DNA of 64,000 nt, from the NCBI GenBank assembly GCA_905160935.1, contig CAJHZI010000205.1:688001-752000 (forward strand). The letters are read 5' to 3'. This document shows, in pieces, positions 30,865-42,288 of this stretch. Each line of letters opens with the position of its first letter. The first letter of the stretch is position 1. The notes beneath the pieces were generated by a model. That model searched no databases. It saw only the letters and a program-made list of their open reading frames with translations, and was not told the DNA's origin. Origin of the DNA: Enchytraeus crypticus (Eukaryota; Annelida; Clitellata; Enchytraeida; Enchytraeidae). Position numbers and translations under genes: made by a program.

Positions 30865-32095
30865 GAAATCTGCGTTCGTATCATACTTTTTTAGCAACGA
30901 ATGAACTGCAAAATGATGGAAGATTAATAAGAGCTAGCTACAATAATCATTGTGTACCTCTATCTAGACCAAAGATCCCCAATTGTCGTGGAGTGAGAAG
31001 AAAAAATAAGGTAGAAAAATAAAACAATTCCGAAGCATCAAGGTCAACCTGTAAAAATTAAATCAATTGTAATTATAGTAAAATGGAAAAGCTTGTAGAC
31101 ATGAACTGCTCGGCTGAGAGTTGTACAATGCTTATTATAAACACATTAAAAGATAAATTTAACCAGTGAAAGTGTTATTCTCTTACATTTATATATACAT
31201 GTATTTCTTTTACAAATATATTGCTTTAAATTAACTTTCCATTCAAGCCAATTACAGTTTAGTAACAAAAGCACAATTTAGTCTTTTTAGAGCGCTGCTG
31301 TCGTACACATTACTATAGAGCATTATGAATAGAAGAATAGAAGACGACGAGCAAAAAGCAACAAGGGTTCCACAAACGGTGCAAAATCACAATTAAATAG
31401 ATTTAATCCAAAGATAGGGAAATAATCAAAAGGAGATTTACGTGCCGATCGCAACTCGTGGATATAATGGATGAAGAATAGAAATCTAAACCGTAAGTCT
31501 TACCTTCCTATATATGGAGCTGTTCATAGGAAAGGCTGAATAATGGCTGATGTGATTCAAAAGAAGACTTTCGAAGTCTTCCTTGCAGTAGTTCAGTAAT
31601 AGACATTCGATTCATTGTGTTATTATTAACCTAGTGAAGAGTCTAATATTTCTTAATTAAATCAATAAAGTAAATTAAACATGCCAGTATATTATACCTT
31701 AATACTACTTAAATTTTAAAAAGAGTGAAAAAATGAATTATCAGTTCATTATTTCTAATTCAATAATGATCCGAGTTCTGTGAGATTATAATATTATATG
31801 TTATTATTCTGATAGCTATTTTAATATAACTATTATTCCAACTAAAGATAAAATACTCCTCATTTTGTTAAGCAAATACTTTATAATGATAGGGAGCTAG
31901 TAGGAGCATTGAACATATTTAAATATTAATAAATAGATACTGTTATAAACAGAAAGAGCTGGACCAGCCAGGACATATGTCATCAGGTGAGATGAGACTC
32001 AATAGTAAATAAAAACAAATAATAGAAGAGAAAAAATTAGAGGAAAACAGAGACGTTAGACATTTTCCTTTTAGTTGCACACTTGATAGGCGCAC
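30865..32095. other. AT-rich, nothing recognised
   Basis: No coding frame above background. Confidence 0.5.
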
Positions 32096-32099
32096 GTTC

Positions 32100-32385
32100 A
32101 CGTAATACACTTGCACAAAAGTGACCGTCCTTAAGTTGGCATACTCTTTTAGAATTTGTACAGCTGCTTCTTTAGTTTCCTGATTTTAATTATTAGTAAT
32201 AATTGCCTATATAAACTACAAAATGCAGTGTAGTACATTTCACAGATTAAGAATGGTCTTCCACAAACCCATGGGGTTTTTATTCAAAACTGTCAGTACT
32301 CAGTCTTCCAAAGTGGTGACCCATCCAAGTACTAACTGGGCTCAATGTTGCTCAATTTCGTTACTTGAAGCATATGCGCTAAATA
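32100..32385 (-). mobile_element. 5S-rRNA-derived SINE copy
   Basis: CAGTCTTCCAAAGTGGTGACCC, ATCCAAGTACTAACTGGGC and TCAATTTCGTTACTTG (32301-32368) are the best-preserved 5S-like head in the window; ATCCAAGTACTAACTGG is very close to 5S. The body TTATTAGTAATAATTGCC (32190) corresponds to the other copies. Confidence 0.65.
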
Positions 32386-32394
32386 TCCGCTCCA

Positions 32395-32615
32395 AAGAAT
32401 AGAAGAGGAAATAATTAAAGTGATACAGAAATTGTGAATGATTTGAAAAGTATTCACAAAAGTAAAAAGGAAAGCAGAGCCTGCAGAGGACATAGTCTTA
32501 TTATAGGAGTAGAATATTTGCCTATGTTATGAACCTATCGTTAGGCAGTAAACTAGAGAGATAGCCAGACAGAGAGAGAGAGATAGAGAGAGAGAGAGAT
32601 AGAGATAGAAGAGAG
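32395..32615 (+). mobile_element. Probable family L-A 3' fragment, very diverged
   Basis: The end reads TGAACCTATCGTTAGGCAGTAAACTAGAGAG followed by (GA)n, a degenerate version of the family hairpin and tail. The body is only weakly similar. Confidence 0.4.
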
Positions 32616-32619
32616 AGTA

Positions 32620-33250
32620 CGAAAAATTACTACTACGAAAAATTTTCTGAAATAGATCGGCTTTATCTGCTAAAGTTTTCATTTTATAAGTCACACCAAA
32701 ATGTGAAATATTAAGTACTAAAACTGCTTCCATGTACAGCCCATACTAATAAACTGGAATTATGGAACACATCCACACTAATTGCAATTTTTACGAATTT
32801 TTATGTGACGGCTGTATTTATTATATTGACTGTCCCGCTCAGAAATAAATGCTCTCTCATTCAACAAAGTTACTCACTCGCAGAAACATATCTTTAAAAT
32901 ACTTGAAAAGTAACCCCCTTTAATCTTAAAAAATACTTCGGAGATGATGCCTCTTTTGATTTCCATCCTTAGTGTCTACGATAATAAGCTTTTAAATAAT
33001 GAGCAGTCGTCGTTTGATCTATTCTCAAGTTTTCCAGGACCCATTTATAAAATCACTTTGTAAAAGTTTTAATTGAATCCTGTGTTCACGAGCGCACATA
33101 TGGACTCAGCTGAAAGACTGCGAGGATCGTTGAGTGATTCCCACGCCACGAGTGTACGGTGGGTCAGGGGTCTCACAGCGAGCCTCGGGGTTGAAGGTCA
33201 TAGCATCGCTTCCGCTACAGGCTTCTAAATAATTCCATACGACGATGAGC
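32620..33250. other. AT-rich, then GC-rich at 33.1-33.25 kb
   Basis: The GC-rich part carries a minus-strand frame with T-F-N-P-E-A-R-C-E-T-P-D-P-P-Y; not assigned. Confidence 0.4.
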
Positions 33251-33255
33251 CTTAC

Positions 33256-33307
33256 GCACGGAAAACAGGGCACCACGCAGTAAACTAAAAACACAGAGCT
33301 TCCCCAT
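33256..33307 (-). CDS. Candidate first coding exon (signal peptide) of the lectin receptor
   Basis: On the minus strand an ATG (33305-33307, context GGGATGG) opens a frame M-G-K-L-C-V-F-S-L-L-R-G-A-L-F-S-V that ends after one extra base at a GTGC|GTAAGG donor. It resembles a short signal peptide (basic start, hydrophobic core, one Arg interruption), and its phase-1 end would join directly to the phase-1 lectin exon at 15829. The implied intron is about 17.4 kb. The surrounding 33.1-33.35 kb is unusually GC-rich. It is equally possible that this is part of another exon or unrelated, since a longer minus frame (33106-33393) overlaps. Confidence 0.3.
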
Positions 33308-33835
33308 CCCACGGAACTTCTATGAGAACAACTTCTGATTTTCTTTCTTTTCAGGGAATTCACGTCAATACTGAAGTCATTAGAGTATCGCATTTCATTG
33401 GATGATTATGGGCAAAATAGAGTAAGTACATAAAAATCAACAAAAGTAGTAGGACGGTACTATAACGATAATAAACAAATAATTAAACTATACATTGGAT
33501 CAATGTATATTACAGCAGAGATATTATTATCTATCTTTAAAGAGTTCATGTCCGGTTCTTCAACAAGGGGCTATGCCAGTAGTGTCAAATGATATCTAAT
33601 TTGTTGAAAGAATGTTGATAGCGAGTCGCTTAGTAAACACTTGGAAGTCCAGCATATAATAATACAATTTGTAGATTTTCTCAATGAATAGAAGTATTGT
33701 AAATTTCTGCTATCGTCCTACAACAAGGTATCTTATTCATGTACCAGTGTCGTATTCTGCGTTTTTATTCAACCGGTTCACGCAAAGGCCTATCACAATC
33801 ACCTCTTGAATGAAATGTATAAGGATTAGACAAAA

Positions 33836-33880
33836 ATCATTAATTAAATTAATGATTAAAATCATTAATTTAATCAAGAA
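33836..33880. repeat. Perfect short inverted repeat
   Basis: ATTAAATTAATGAT and its exact inverse ATCATTAATTTAAT are separated by TAAA. Confidence 0.75.
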
Positions 33881-34114
33881 TTGGTTGGGTCTGACAATTA
33901 ATGCTGGGTGCTCCCGTGATCATCTGAGCTCTGACCACATTGTGGAAGAGTGCCCTACGTCAAAGTTCGATAGTGGCTTAACTCATGTACACACTGCTGA
34001 TGAGGTTACTAAGCGATAGTTTTTCTTAGTGTCGCGCTCTTTCAATCATCGCTTAGAAATCACTTGACTGTTGACTGTGTTACGAGTTGCTTTTGAAACG
34101 AGTATGGTCGAGAT

Positions 34115-34210
34115 TTTTAAAATTAGTTAATTAGTTAAATTAATTAACTAATGTTAATTAGTTAATGAGTTGTCATTAGTTGTTATGTTAATTAGTTTAA
34201 TTCGGCCTAC
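34115..34210. repeat. TTAATTAG / TTAGTTAA repeats
   Basis: TTAATTAG and its near inverse recur about ten times over 90 bp; partly palindromic. Confidence 0.7.
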
Positions 34211-34439
34211 TGGTAAGTTCTATACTACCGACAATATTCATGGCTGTCGAGTGAAATATTTCGGTTGAGCACGAAACGATAGTTGAAGGAGTGCAACAAG
34301 CACTAAACACTAAACACTAAACACTGGAAGAAGATTGGCTTCAATGATACACGCTGAGTTGTATAGTAAGGATCTACATTCTCATTCACTCTCTTCACCA
34401 CAAACGATCTATCTCTCTTTATTTCTCCCTCTATCTCTC

Positions 34440-34441
34440 TC

Positions 34442-34484
<43 letters not shown>

Positions 34485-34600
34485 TATATATATATATAAT
34501 AAAGGTTTAAAGTCCACTTCCTCATACAAGAATGATGTCAGGGAAGTCCTCCATCACATGTCACTAAAATCTATTCACCACAAACGATCTGAAAGACATA
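34440..34600 (-). mobile_element. SINE family C copy next to (TA)n
   Basis: AATAAAGGTTTAAAGTCCAC, TTCCTCATACAAGAATGATG, TCAGGGAAGTCC and ATCTATTCACCACAAACG; the last word is a repeat of one 150 bp upstream (34392-34410). Confidence 0.6.
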
Positions 34601-34604
34601 GCAA

Positions 34605-35675
34605 TCACGTTAGTAATGCTAAATTTGATATTAAAATATATCTAACATTTCAATTCTTGTTCATCATTGTTATAGCAAACCTTTTGATAGGGTGGCAATC
34701 AATGTTAGTCTTATTCTCCTGATAGGTTGGGGAAAATAAAGAATTGAACCTACCTATCTGCCAGTGTTGTAGCAGGTGACTGAGGCAGATACGGCAGTGG
34801 AAAGGCACGATGCAATGATTTTTGTGTTGTACATGTAGACCAATTAGGCGTTCTTATTCACATATCAACATTACCGTATTATCAAAATGGCATCTTCAAA
34901 ACAGATTATTAAAATTGAGATAATTTGGATTTACTAGCAGACAAGGTTGCATAACTCGATATTTATATTTTAGAAATTCAAGCAGTGATATCTCCTTTGT
35001 GCTGTAACAATTTTAATGATACTTGACCAGAATATTCAGAAACTCTTCCTCTACATCTTCCTCTACAAAACCTTACAGCTAGGTTTGAAACGGTTAAAGA
35101 ATGACTTAACCTTTTCAAATAAAGTGTCATTTTAGCAAAGTTGTCAAAACGCAGTTAGAGACGACTAAGTAAAAATAGAACCGTTAAAGTTTCAAAAGGC
35201 CTTAACATGGAATACAAACAGTATTCTATCCAATTGATTGCCTCAAGTAATTTATTGGCGATTACGTTGCTAATCAAGCAAGAATTGAAATTATTATTTA
35301 TGAACGTTACGCAAAAAAGAGCCCGATGATATGTAATGTGAGAGAAACCCAGGCTTGCCAGAATGAGCTGAGTGATTGGAAAGAAAATCTTTAATTGAAT
35401 ATCATGTTTCGAGTGCGAGTACTGAGATGATTGTAAGATATCAGTCACTACAGATATCAAATGTCGCATTAATACGACATCAGTCACCTGTCGACCTCAT
35501 TCTAAACAGAGAATCGATTATGTCTAAACACTGCAGGATGTCTAGTGTCTCGTCCCTAGGCGCTTCATTACTTCTACGTTCACTGAGTAGTGGGGTCTAA
35601 GCTAAACTTCTATTTCATTAGAATAAGTTTAATTAATCCATAAATTATTACCAAGATACAGTTGGTGTTTAGGCT
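34605..35675. other. Nothing recognised
   Basis: Overlapping frames at 35155-35600 have no domain features. Confidence 0.5.
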
Positions 35676-35679
35676 ATCT

Positions 35680-35935
35680 CTCTCTAATATTCTGCCAAGT
35701 AGCAGGTCTAAGATTCATATTCATATTCTCACTCATATTCTGCCTTCACGATCCATAAAGAGCACTCCATTCATCAACAGTAAAATCCCATTATCAGTGC
35801 TCTATAAACATTTGATGTAGCCTACTGTTTGAGAAGAATCGGAGGTGATTTTTATTTACCTTACGCAGTTTTTGCTTAATCGCCTCTTACAACGCGAGCA
35901 CTTCACGGTTGGTCCATTCATAAGTGGCCCAGACT
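35680..35935 (-). mobile_element. SINE family A, diverged copy
   Basis: TCTCTCTAATATTCTGCCAAGTAGCAGG is the 3' hairpin in reverse with a GA-type tail; then CATAAAGAGCACTCC, and GCGAGCACTTCACGG marks the 5' end. Decayed. Confidence 0.65.
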
Positions 35936-36214
35936 ATGACTAAGACTTTTAGACTATTTATTATATTACTAAAATTTGCAAAAGCAACCCATTGACAATT
36001 TCAAACAAATGTGTGTTTGCTTAGTTCTTACCAATTATAAATATTGAATTAAATAACCGTTTGATATTCTAGAGCTACAATTCTGAACTCACCGGGAGCA
36101 CAGTTTATTTAATTGTTTAACACGAGATTTGAGAAGGTTTGAGAGCCTCGCTACAACATAATTTGTCGAGTACCAGATGTTGGTTTAAACGCCATCTCCA
36201 CTTGAATGCATGCA

Positions 36215-36320
36215 CTTCTGAGATGACTTAATCAAGTACTGAGATGACTAAATCAAGTACTGAGATGACTAAATCAAGTACTGTGATGACTAAATCAAGT
36301 ACTGTGATGACTAAATCAAA
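36215..36320. repeat. 21-bp minisatellite, five units
   Basis: Unit ACTGAGATGACTAAATCAAGT, with single-base differences in the first and last units. Confidence 0.85.
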
Positions 36321-36324
36321 TTTA

Positions 36325-37230
36325 ACTCTTATATCATAGAACAGCTATATTAATAATATTAGTAGAGACTTTTGCCTTGGTCAATGAATTTTATGTGTTA
36401 TCTTAAGAATTTTCCATCTCATATTTAGATTCTATGTTACATTTCTGCCTATGCAGAAATATCTTCCTTTACATTGTTAATCTCTGCCTTTAAATTTCTG
36501 CCTTACATTGTTATGTTATGTGTCATATTGTTACAGTCTGCGATTTGTCAGATTGATGATGAAATAAAAGGAATAGATTGCTATTATTATTCAATTCGGC
36601 ATACCCTACCCTGCCTCACCCGTTCTACCCCCAGGAGTACCTAACCTACAGCAACACAGGACACAGGTGTGCGAGGTTAGAGTCGATTAGAATCGCGTAG
36701 AACTGAACAAGCTTTCATCCGCCAGCTTATCGAGAGGAGGGGATAGCGTTACCACATCAGCTGATAGAATAAATTGCATAACGTCAATGACCAGCACGCC
36801 ATTTCAACGGAATAAATCTGCGTAAGCTATACTTTCTGAAACATAAAATTTGTTAGCGAGCTAGACTGTTATGGTGTTCGCCAATAACAATGTATACTAA
36901 AACGTTAAACCAATCTGATAAGAAATTTGCAAAAAATAAACAATTTTGTATTTTAGCAGTTTGAGGATGTCCTTAGGAAAAGTCTGTTATATAAACGGAA
37001 TGAGAACAAAACAATATAGTTTAATGAAAGGAAAAATAGACCAGCCATTGGCCATACCCAGAAAGTAAAGACGATAATTTAGCATGAATATGTGAATAGT
37101 CTAGCATTGTGCAGATAAGTCTAGTTAAAAAATAAGTAGGCCTCGTCATTTGTTTCATAGCCAATACCGGTTGACAGAATGAAAGCGCAAATAAGAGGAA
37201 TGCTATAACAATTATATTATAACAATTTTA
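36325..37230. other. Mostly unique; possible LINE-like tail
   Basis: TTGATGATGAAATAAAAGG then CTATTATTATT (36553-36591) resembles a non-LTR 3' end; otherwise nothing recognised. Confidence 0.35.
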
Positions 37231-37231
37231 T

Positions 37232-38800
37232 GATAAGTCTGGGAAACCAGTTCAAGAGGAATTTAAAATAGACGACGAGAATATCATAGAAGACGATAAA
37301 AGGGGCCCCGATTTAATGAAGGGGGAAATTTATTCTGCAATTAACAGTATGAAGAAGGGGAAGGCAGCCGGAATAGATGATATCACAGCAGAATTCTTGA
37401 AAATGTCTGGAAGGAGAAAAACTAAAAAAGTTAATGGAGGTATGTATGGAAGTGTACTTTCAGGTATTTGGCCAGACGACTTTACCAAGTCAGTGATGAT
37501 TCCAATTCCCAAAAGAGCCAATGCTGTGGAGTGTTCGGATTACAGAACAATCAGCTTAATACCTCATGCATCGAAGATCTTATTAAAGATAGTGAATAAT
37601 CGCATTCAGTCGAAAGCAGAGATGATACTGAGCAAGACACAATTTGGTTTTAGGAAAGGATGCGGCACAAGAGAAGCAATAGGAGCAATGCGGGTTCTTT
37701 GCGAAAGAAGCTTAGAATATGGAAATGACGTTTTTGTATGCTTTGTAGACTTCGAGAAGGCCTTTGACAGGATTGATTGGATAACGATGATGAATATCTT
37801 AAAAAGAATAGGAATTGACTGGAGAGATAGAAGACTAATTTTTAACTTGTACATGAATCAAAGAGCAGTAATCAAAATCCAACAAGAATACTCAGAAGAA
37901 GGTGAAATAGGACGTGGAGTAAGACAAGGTTGTAGCATTTCGCCGCTGCTGTTTAAAATTTCCGCTGAGGCAATGATGGAGGAAGCCATGGAAGACTTCG
38001 AAGAAGGAATAAAGGAGGAATTTGTTACAAGATGTACTATTTGCAGATGACCAAGGAATGGTAGCGGGCAGCGAGATTGGATTGGAGAAGACAATGGATA
38101 GGCTGAATGATACGGCCCTAAGATATGGTATGAAGATTAATATAAAAAAGATCAAAGTTATGAGAGTGTCCAATATTAAAGGTGAAGTGAATATCACAAT
38201 AAATGGTACGAAATTGGAACAGGTAAGGAGTTTCAAATATTTGGGTAATACTATAACCGATGATGGGAAATGTGAGACGGAAATATGCAGTAGGATTGCA
38301 CAAGCAAAAGCGGCCTTTGGTAGTAGAAAAGAACTATTAACAAAAAGTCTAAAGAAAGATGCAAAGATAAAGATAGCGAAAACTTTGGTTTGGACCACGC
38401 TATTGTATAGATGTGAAACATGGCCCCTAAGGAAGTAAGATATTAGGAAACTGGAGGCATTGGAAATGAGGATTTGGAGAAGAATGGAGAGGATTAGCTG
38501 GACTCAAAAGGTTACAAATGAGGAAGTCCTGGAGAGAGTTGGCACATATAGACAGTTGATAAATGTATTAAGAAATAGGAAGAAGAGATGGACACATTCT
38601 AAGGGGGGAAGGTCTATTAAAAGAGGTCATAGAAGGTAGAATGGAAGGAAAAAGTGGCAGGGGCAGGCCGAGATCAGGTATGTTAGATGATTTAAAGACC
38701 CGCTCATATGTGGAAATGAAGAGGAAGGCGGAAGACAGAGAAGAGTGGAAGCGTTATGTACCATGGACCTGCCAGTAGGCAGCGCACTAAGAGAGATAGC
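37232..38800 (+). mobile_element. Non-LTR retrotransposon, family L-A, longest copy (RT domain, broken)
   Basis: A 5'-truncated copy. An open frame (37316-38050) holds reverse-transcriptase motifs in order: G-K-A-A-G-I-D, Y-R-T-I-S-L-I-P, F-G-F-R-K-G, F-V-D-F-E-K-A-F-D (motif A) and G-V-R-Q-G-C-S-I-S-P-L (motif B). A small deletion near 38005-38010 shifts the frame just before F-A-D-D (motif C), which is read in a second frame (38022-38438). That frame stops at a point mutation (TAA 38436-38438) where sister copies have a sense codon, and a further short deletion occurs near 38590. The endonuclease part is missing. The 3' end is the hairpin CCTGCCAGTAGGCAG then GCACTAAGAGAG. Clade not assigned. 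Inactive. Confidence 0.85.
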
Positions 38801-39134
38801 AATTATGAAATAGTCTAAGCCATAAATTTAAGCTGTATTCATTGAAATTATCATTATGATACTGCTAGCGCATAACGAGTAAATTCACTAATCCAATAAT
38901 CAAACTAAGGCGACGTTTGAAATCTGTGTCACTTTATGAAGCAGTTAAGAAAATAATCTTCATTTATACATGTTCACAAAGTAAGCATAGGTTAGACACG
39001 GCTTTCAGTTCTAAGGAAATGGTCAGACCACATATTACAAATTCAATTAACTGAAATTAATTCACCAACCCATATATAATACATACGTACAAAATGGATT
39101 TTGAATTTACTACATCTGTGGAAGATATGAGCTG

Positions 39135-39285
39135 TAGTTACCATCATCATTATCTTCCCTTGAATTCCAGTTTAGGGTCGGGATACATATACCGTTTTTA
39201 AACTGGATACGAAATACCATGTTTTCTATTCTTTCTCAAATTTGTTAGCAATTTCTGGGACCAGGGTGCTCATCAATCGGAAGAA
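39135..39285 (-). mobile_element. SINE family D copy
   Basis: CCATCATCATTATCTTCCC, GAATTCCAGTTTAGGGTCGG, GATACATATACCG and CAGGGTGCTCATCAATCGG match 12957-13115 in order. Confidence 0.6.
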
Positions 39286-39339
39286 ATTAATGTCAAATTA
39301 AACACACTAATGTCATGTACTAAGAGGTATACTAAACGA

Positions 39340-39460
39340 GGTAATGGAAGGAAGTGCGGAAGGAAAGAGTGTTAGGTGAAAATCAAGACTTAAGATACTG
39401 GATCAAGGAGCTATAAGCCATGGACCTGCCAATAGGCTTTACACTGAACGAGAGATATAT
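39340..39460 (+). mobile_element. Non-LTR retrotransposon family L-A, short 3' fragment
   Basis: Contains a match to the last coding part and CATGGACCTGCCAATAGGC before ACACTGAACGAGAGA and an AT tract. Substantially mutated. Confidence 0.65.
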
Positions 39461-39464
39461 ATTT

Positions 39465-40190
39465 AAGTTATGCACGTCGCATAAGTCTATCTTGTGATAT
39501 TGTGGTTGTACAAGTATTTCATACTGCATTAACTGCATGTTATGTGTGCATTTAACAGAACCAGCTGGACGTTTAGTGATATCTCGCTGACTGCTGTGTT
39601 GATAGAGATGAGACCTGGTGACTAAATTAGAATTATCGACTGGCGCCCCCACTGTACCGCCTCTCTCGTACAACAGAGAGTCCACTGGAATTGAATATAA
39701 GTTTAGACGGGACGGCAAAATGTCAGCGCTATGTATCACTTCTATTTGCGTCGTCCTGCGCACGCACAGTCCTATCTATCGCTCTCTCTCTCTCTCTCTC
39801 TCCCACTCCACTCCCCTTGTCTGTCCCGGAATAATTATAGCACTTTATGTAGTGCATTACACTATCGCTTGTTTTACGGAGTCACACTTTTAAATTATCC
39901 TTTTAGAGTATAATAACTCTTAAAATCTTAACTGATAGTTGTATAGCAAAATTTTACTCATGATTTTCACAATTGTACTATCAAAAACTCGAAAGCTGAA
40001 ATGCCTATTAAATCCCGACGACTACAGAGGTTACAGAGGTCGGTATGAAAGTACAGGGTTTTAATTATAGCTGAGGATCTCGACAATCTGTTTATAAGCT
40101 AACGGGTAATGTGTTGCTATTCATTTCTAAATGAATAAATAAATTTTGAACTTCAGTACTTAGGAACACTAACTACTGAACGTGACGCTA
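39465..40190. other. GC-richer block then AT-rich
   Basis: 39600-39770 is GC-richer with frames on both strands; no product recognised. A short (CT)n lies at 39781-39802. Confidence 0.4.
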
Positions 40191-40194
40191 AAGG

Positions 40195-40470
40195 AGACTA
40201 CCAGAGAGGAGAGTAATAGGGAGGAGAGTACCACGGAGAAGAGTACCAGGGAGGAGAGTACCAAGGAGGAGAGTACCAGGGAGGAGATTACCAGGGAGGA
40301 AATTACCAGGGAGGAGAGTACCAGGGAGGAGAGTACCAGGGAGGAGAGTACCAGGGAGGAGAGTACCAGGGAGGAAAGTACCGGGGAGGAGAGTACCAGG
40401 GAGGAGAGTACCAGGGAGGAGAGTACCGGGGAGGAGAGTATTGGGGAAGAGTATATCGGGGAGGAGTAAG
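40195..40470. repeat. 15-bp minisatellite, about 18 units
   Basis: Unit GAGAGTACCAGGGAG with few substitutions (CCGGG, ATTACC). Because the unit is a multiple of three it yields open frames on both strands (Glu-Ser-Thr-rich one way, Leu/Val/Ser-rich the other) that are not genes. Confidence 0.9.
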
Positions 40471-40774
40471 CGGAACTGTCGGCGACAATCAGGGGTTCAG
40501 ATTCAATCAACACTGATCGATACCGAAAGATCAGCATTTGGGCGTATGCGCCTGTGCGCACGCTTGTTATTACATGAACACTATTACATATGCACATATG
40601 TGTGTGTTTTGTGTTTTTGTTTGTGTGTTGGTGTACGTGAATACTTCAGCGCGTGTATGTGAATGCACAAATATGCAGAACGCTCAGATATTCATGAATA
40701 TGTGCAACTTGCTAAATGCGTGCACTAGTGTGTTAAAACATAAATGCTCTACACATTGTTCTTGTGAGTGCCTG

Positions 40775-40868
40775 ATCTAACTGTGTCCAGTAGCTAATCT
40801 AAGGGTGTCCAGTATGACTGATCTATCAGTGTCCAGTGACTGTTCTAAGAGTGTCCAGTGACAAATCA
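40775..40868. repeat. Short degenerate repeat, about four units
   Basis: GTGTCCAGT recurs four times at 22-25 bp spacing (40783, 40807, 40830, 40852), with ATCTAA or TTCTAA words between. Confidence 0.7.
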
Positions 40869-40869
40869 A

Positions 40870-41855
40870 GCGAAATCAAATTGCAAAAAAATTATCCGGC
40901 TAGAAATGAAAGTCTAGAAGACGAAACTTGAATTTCATCCAAGTTAACATCAGTATTTCAAATTACTCATAAACAGTTAAAATTTGTTCAATATTATGTT
41001 TACTTTACTGCAAAAATTAATGGCCGTTGTAAATTCTTAACAAACAAGAAGTTCTACGCAAATGTATAAATCTTCAGGTAGTTCTAACATTTTTTTCAAA
41101 TTCAAGGGTTGTTTAGCTGACCTCCAGGAATCATGAGAAGTCAAATTTTAAACATACAATAGATAAAAGTATTATTGTGCCACATTCTTCTTTATACGGT
41201 TAATCTAATGCCTAACGGTCTAGCGGTTAATTAATTAATTAATGTGTAACAGTAAGTCTATTGTGTTACCTTACCTACATGTAGTTTACATATGGTAGAC
41301 GATAATAAGAAGTAACGTACGACCTTTAAACAAAAATCTATTAATTGATATGCAATATGAAGTATCAAAAACTTGTATGCAGGTTCGCAGAAAATTTCTA
41401 AACAAAAGTTAACAGAATAAAAGATTCACAGCGCTGCCTATTTAGATAAGTAAATAGACCGAGATACTATTTGAAATATAACTTGTAAGTTAAATTTAAA
41501 TTTAACTGATTCAGTTGACAGTAAAATATTAACAAAATGCGTCGATCTTGACTGTCCCAATAAATTTAGTACACTTTCAGCTTCAGTTGCTTAAACATAC
41601 TAATTAAAATAATCCTGTACTAATATTCGAACCTACCAGAATAAATCACTTGCACATTGAGCTAGCGATTAGGCGTTAACTTAGCATCAGCTAGAGCTGT
41701 TAAATGAAATGGGAAACCAGAAGCTACAAGTCGTGTAAGAATAACGGCTACTATAAATTTTAGCTAAGATCTAAAACTTGAAAACACTACTTGAAACACT
41801 TACGCTTATTAATCAGTTAATACTTAATAATTAATAGTGTCCCAAATATTGTCTT
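40870..41855. other. AT-rich, nothing recognised
   Basis: Includes a short (TTAA)n-like run at 41228-41243. Confidence 0.5.
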
Positions 41856-41859
41856 ATGG

Positions 41860-41910
41860 TGAGGCACAGGACGTTAAATTCTTATTGAGTGATTGATTAA
41901 TGAGATACAC
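41860..41910 (+). mobile_element. SINE 3' tail ending (TTGATTGA)-like
   Basis: GGCACAGGACGTTAAATTC followed by TTATTGAGTGATTGATTAATG. The same tail occurs at 50340-50385. Confidence 0.4.
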
Positions 41911-42288
41911 TTATGGTCAATGATGAATCTTTTCAGAATAATTAATATTTCAAAAAGAAGCTAGCATGATCCTCGAACTATTAAACTGATCTATAGATAT
42001 GTTTCACTACTAGATTAATTTGAAAGCAAATTTATTAAAATAAAGTAAAAAGTCAATCTAGGCCTACTCACATTCGTTAGAAAAGAAATCATAAATCAAA
42101 CAATACATATCCACTTATTAGACACGAGTAAAATTAATTTTATTAATAGTCCGACATTATATTGAATATGGTAATTCAATACATGACGATCACTCTATTT
42201 ATTTATGAAGTTAATAAATATTAACGTAAAGCATTAACTTAAAATTTAAAAAACTTAAAATATACCTTTAAAATTACCATAAATATTC

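Noticed and set aside
33106-33393. 95-codon minus frame as a separate gene
   Set aside because: No recognisable domain and its start is AT-rich; only the shorter signal-like frame in a different phase has supportive splice context.
36215-36320. CRISPR-like array
   Set aside because: Units abut with no variable spacers and the DNA is animal genomic; it is a minisatellite.
40169-40597. 142-codon Leu/Val/Ser repeat ORF and the overlapping Glu-Ser-Thr ORF
   Set aside because: Products of a 15-bp tandem unit, open on both strands; not genes.
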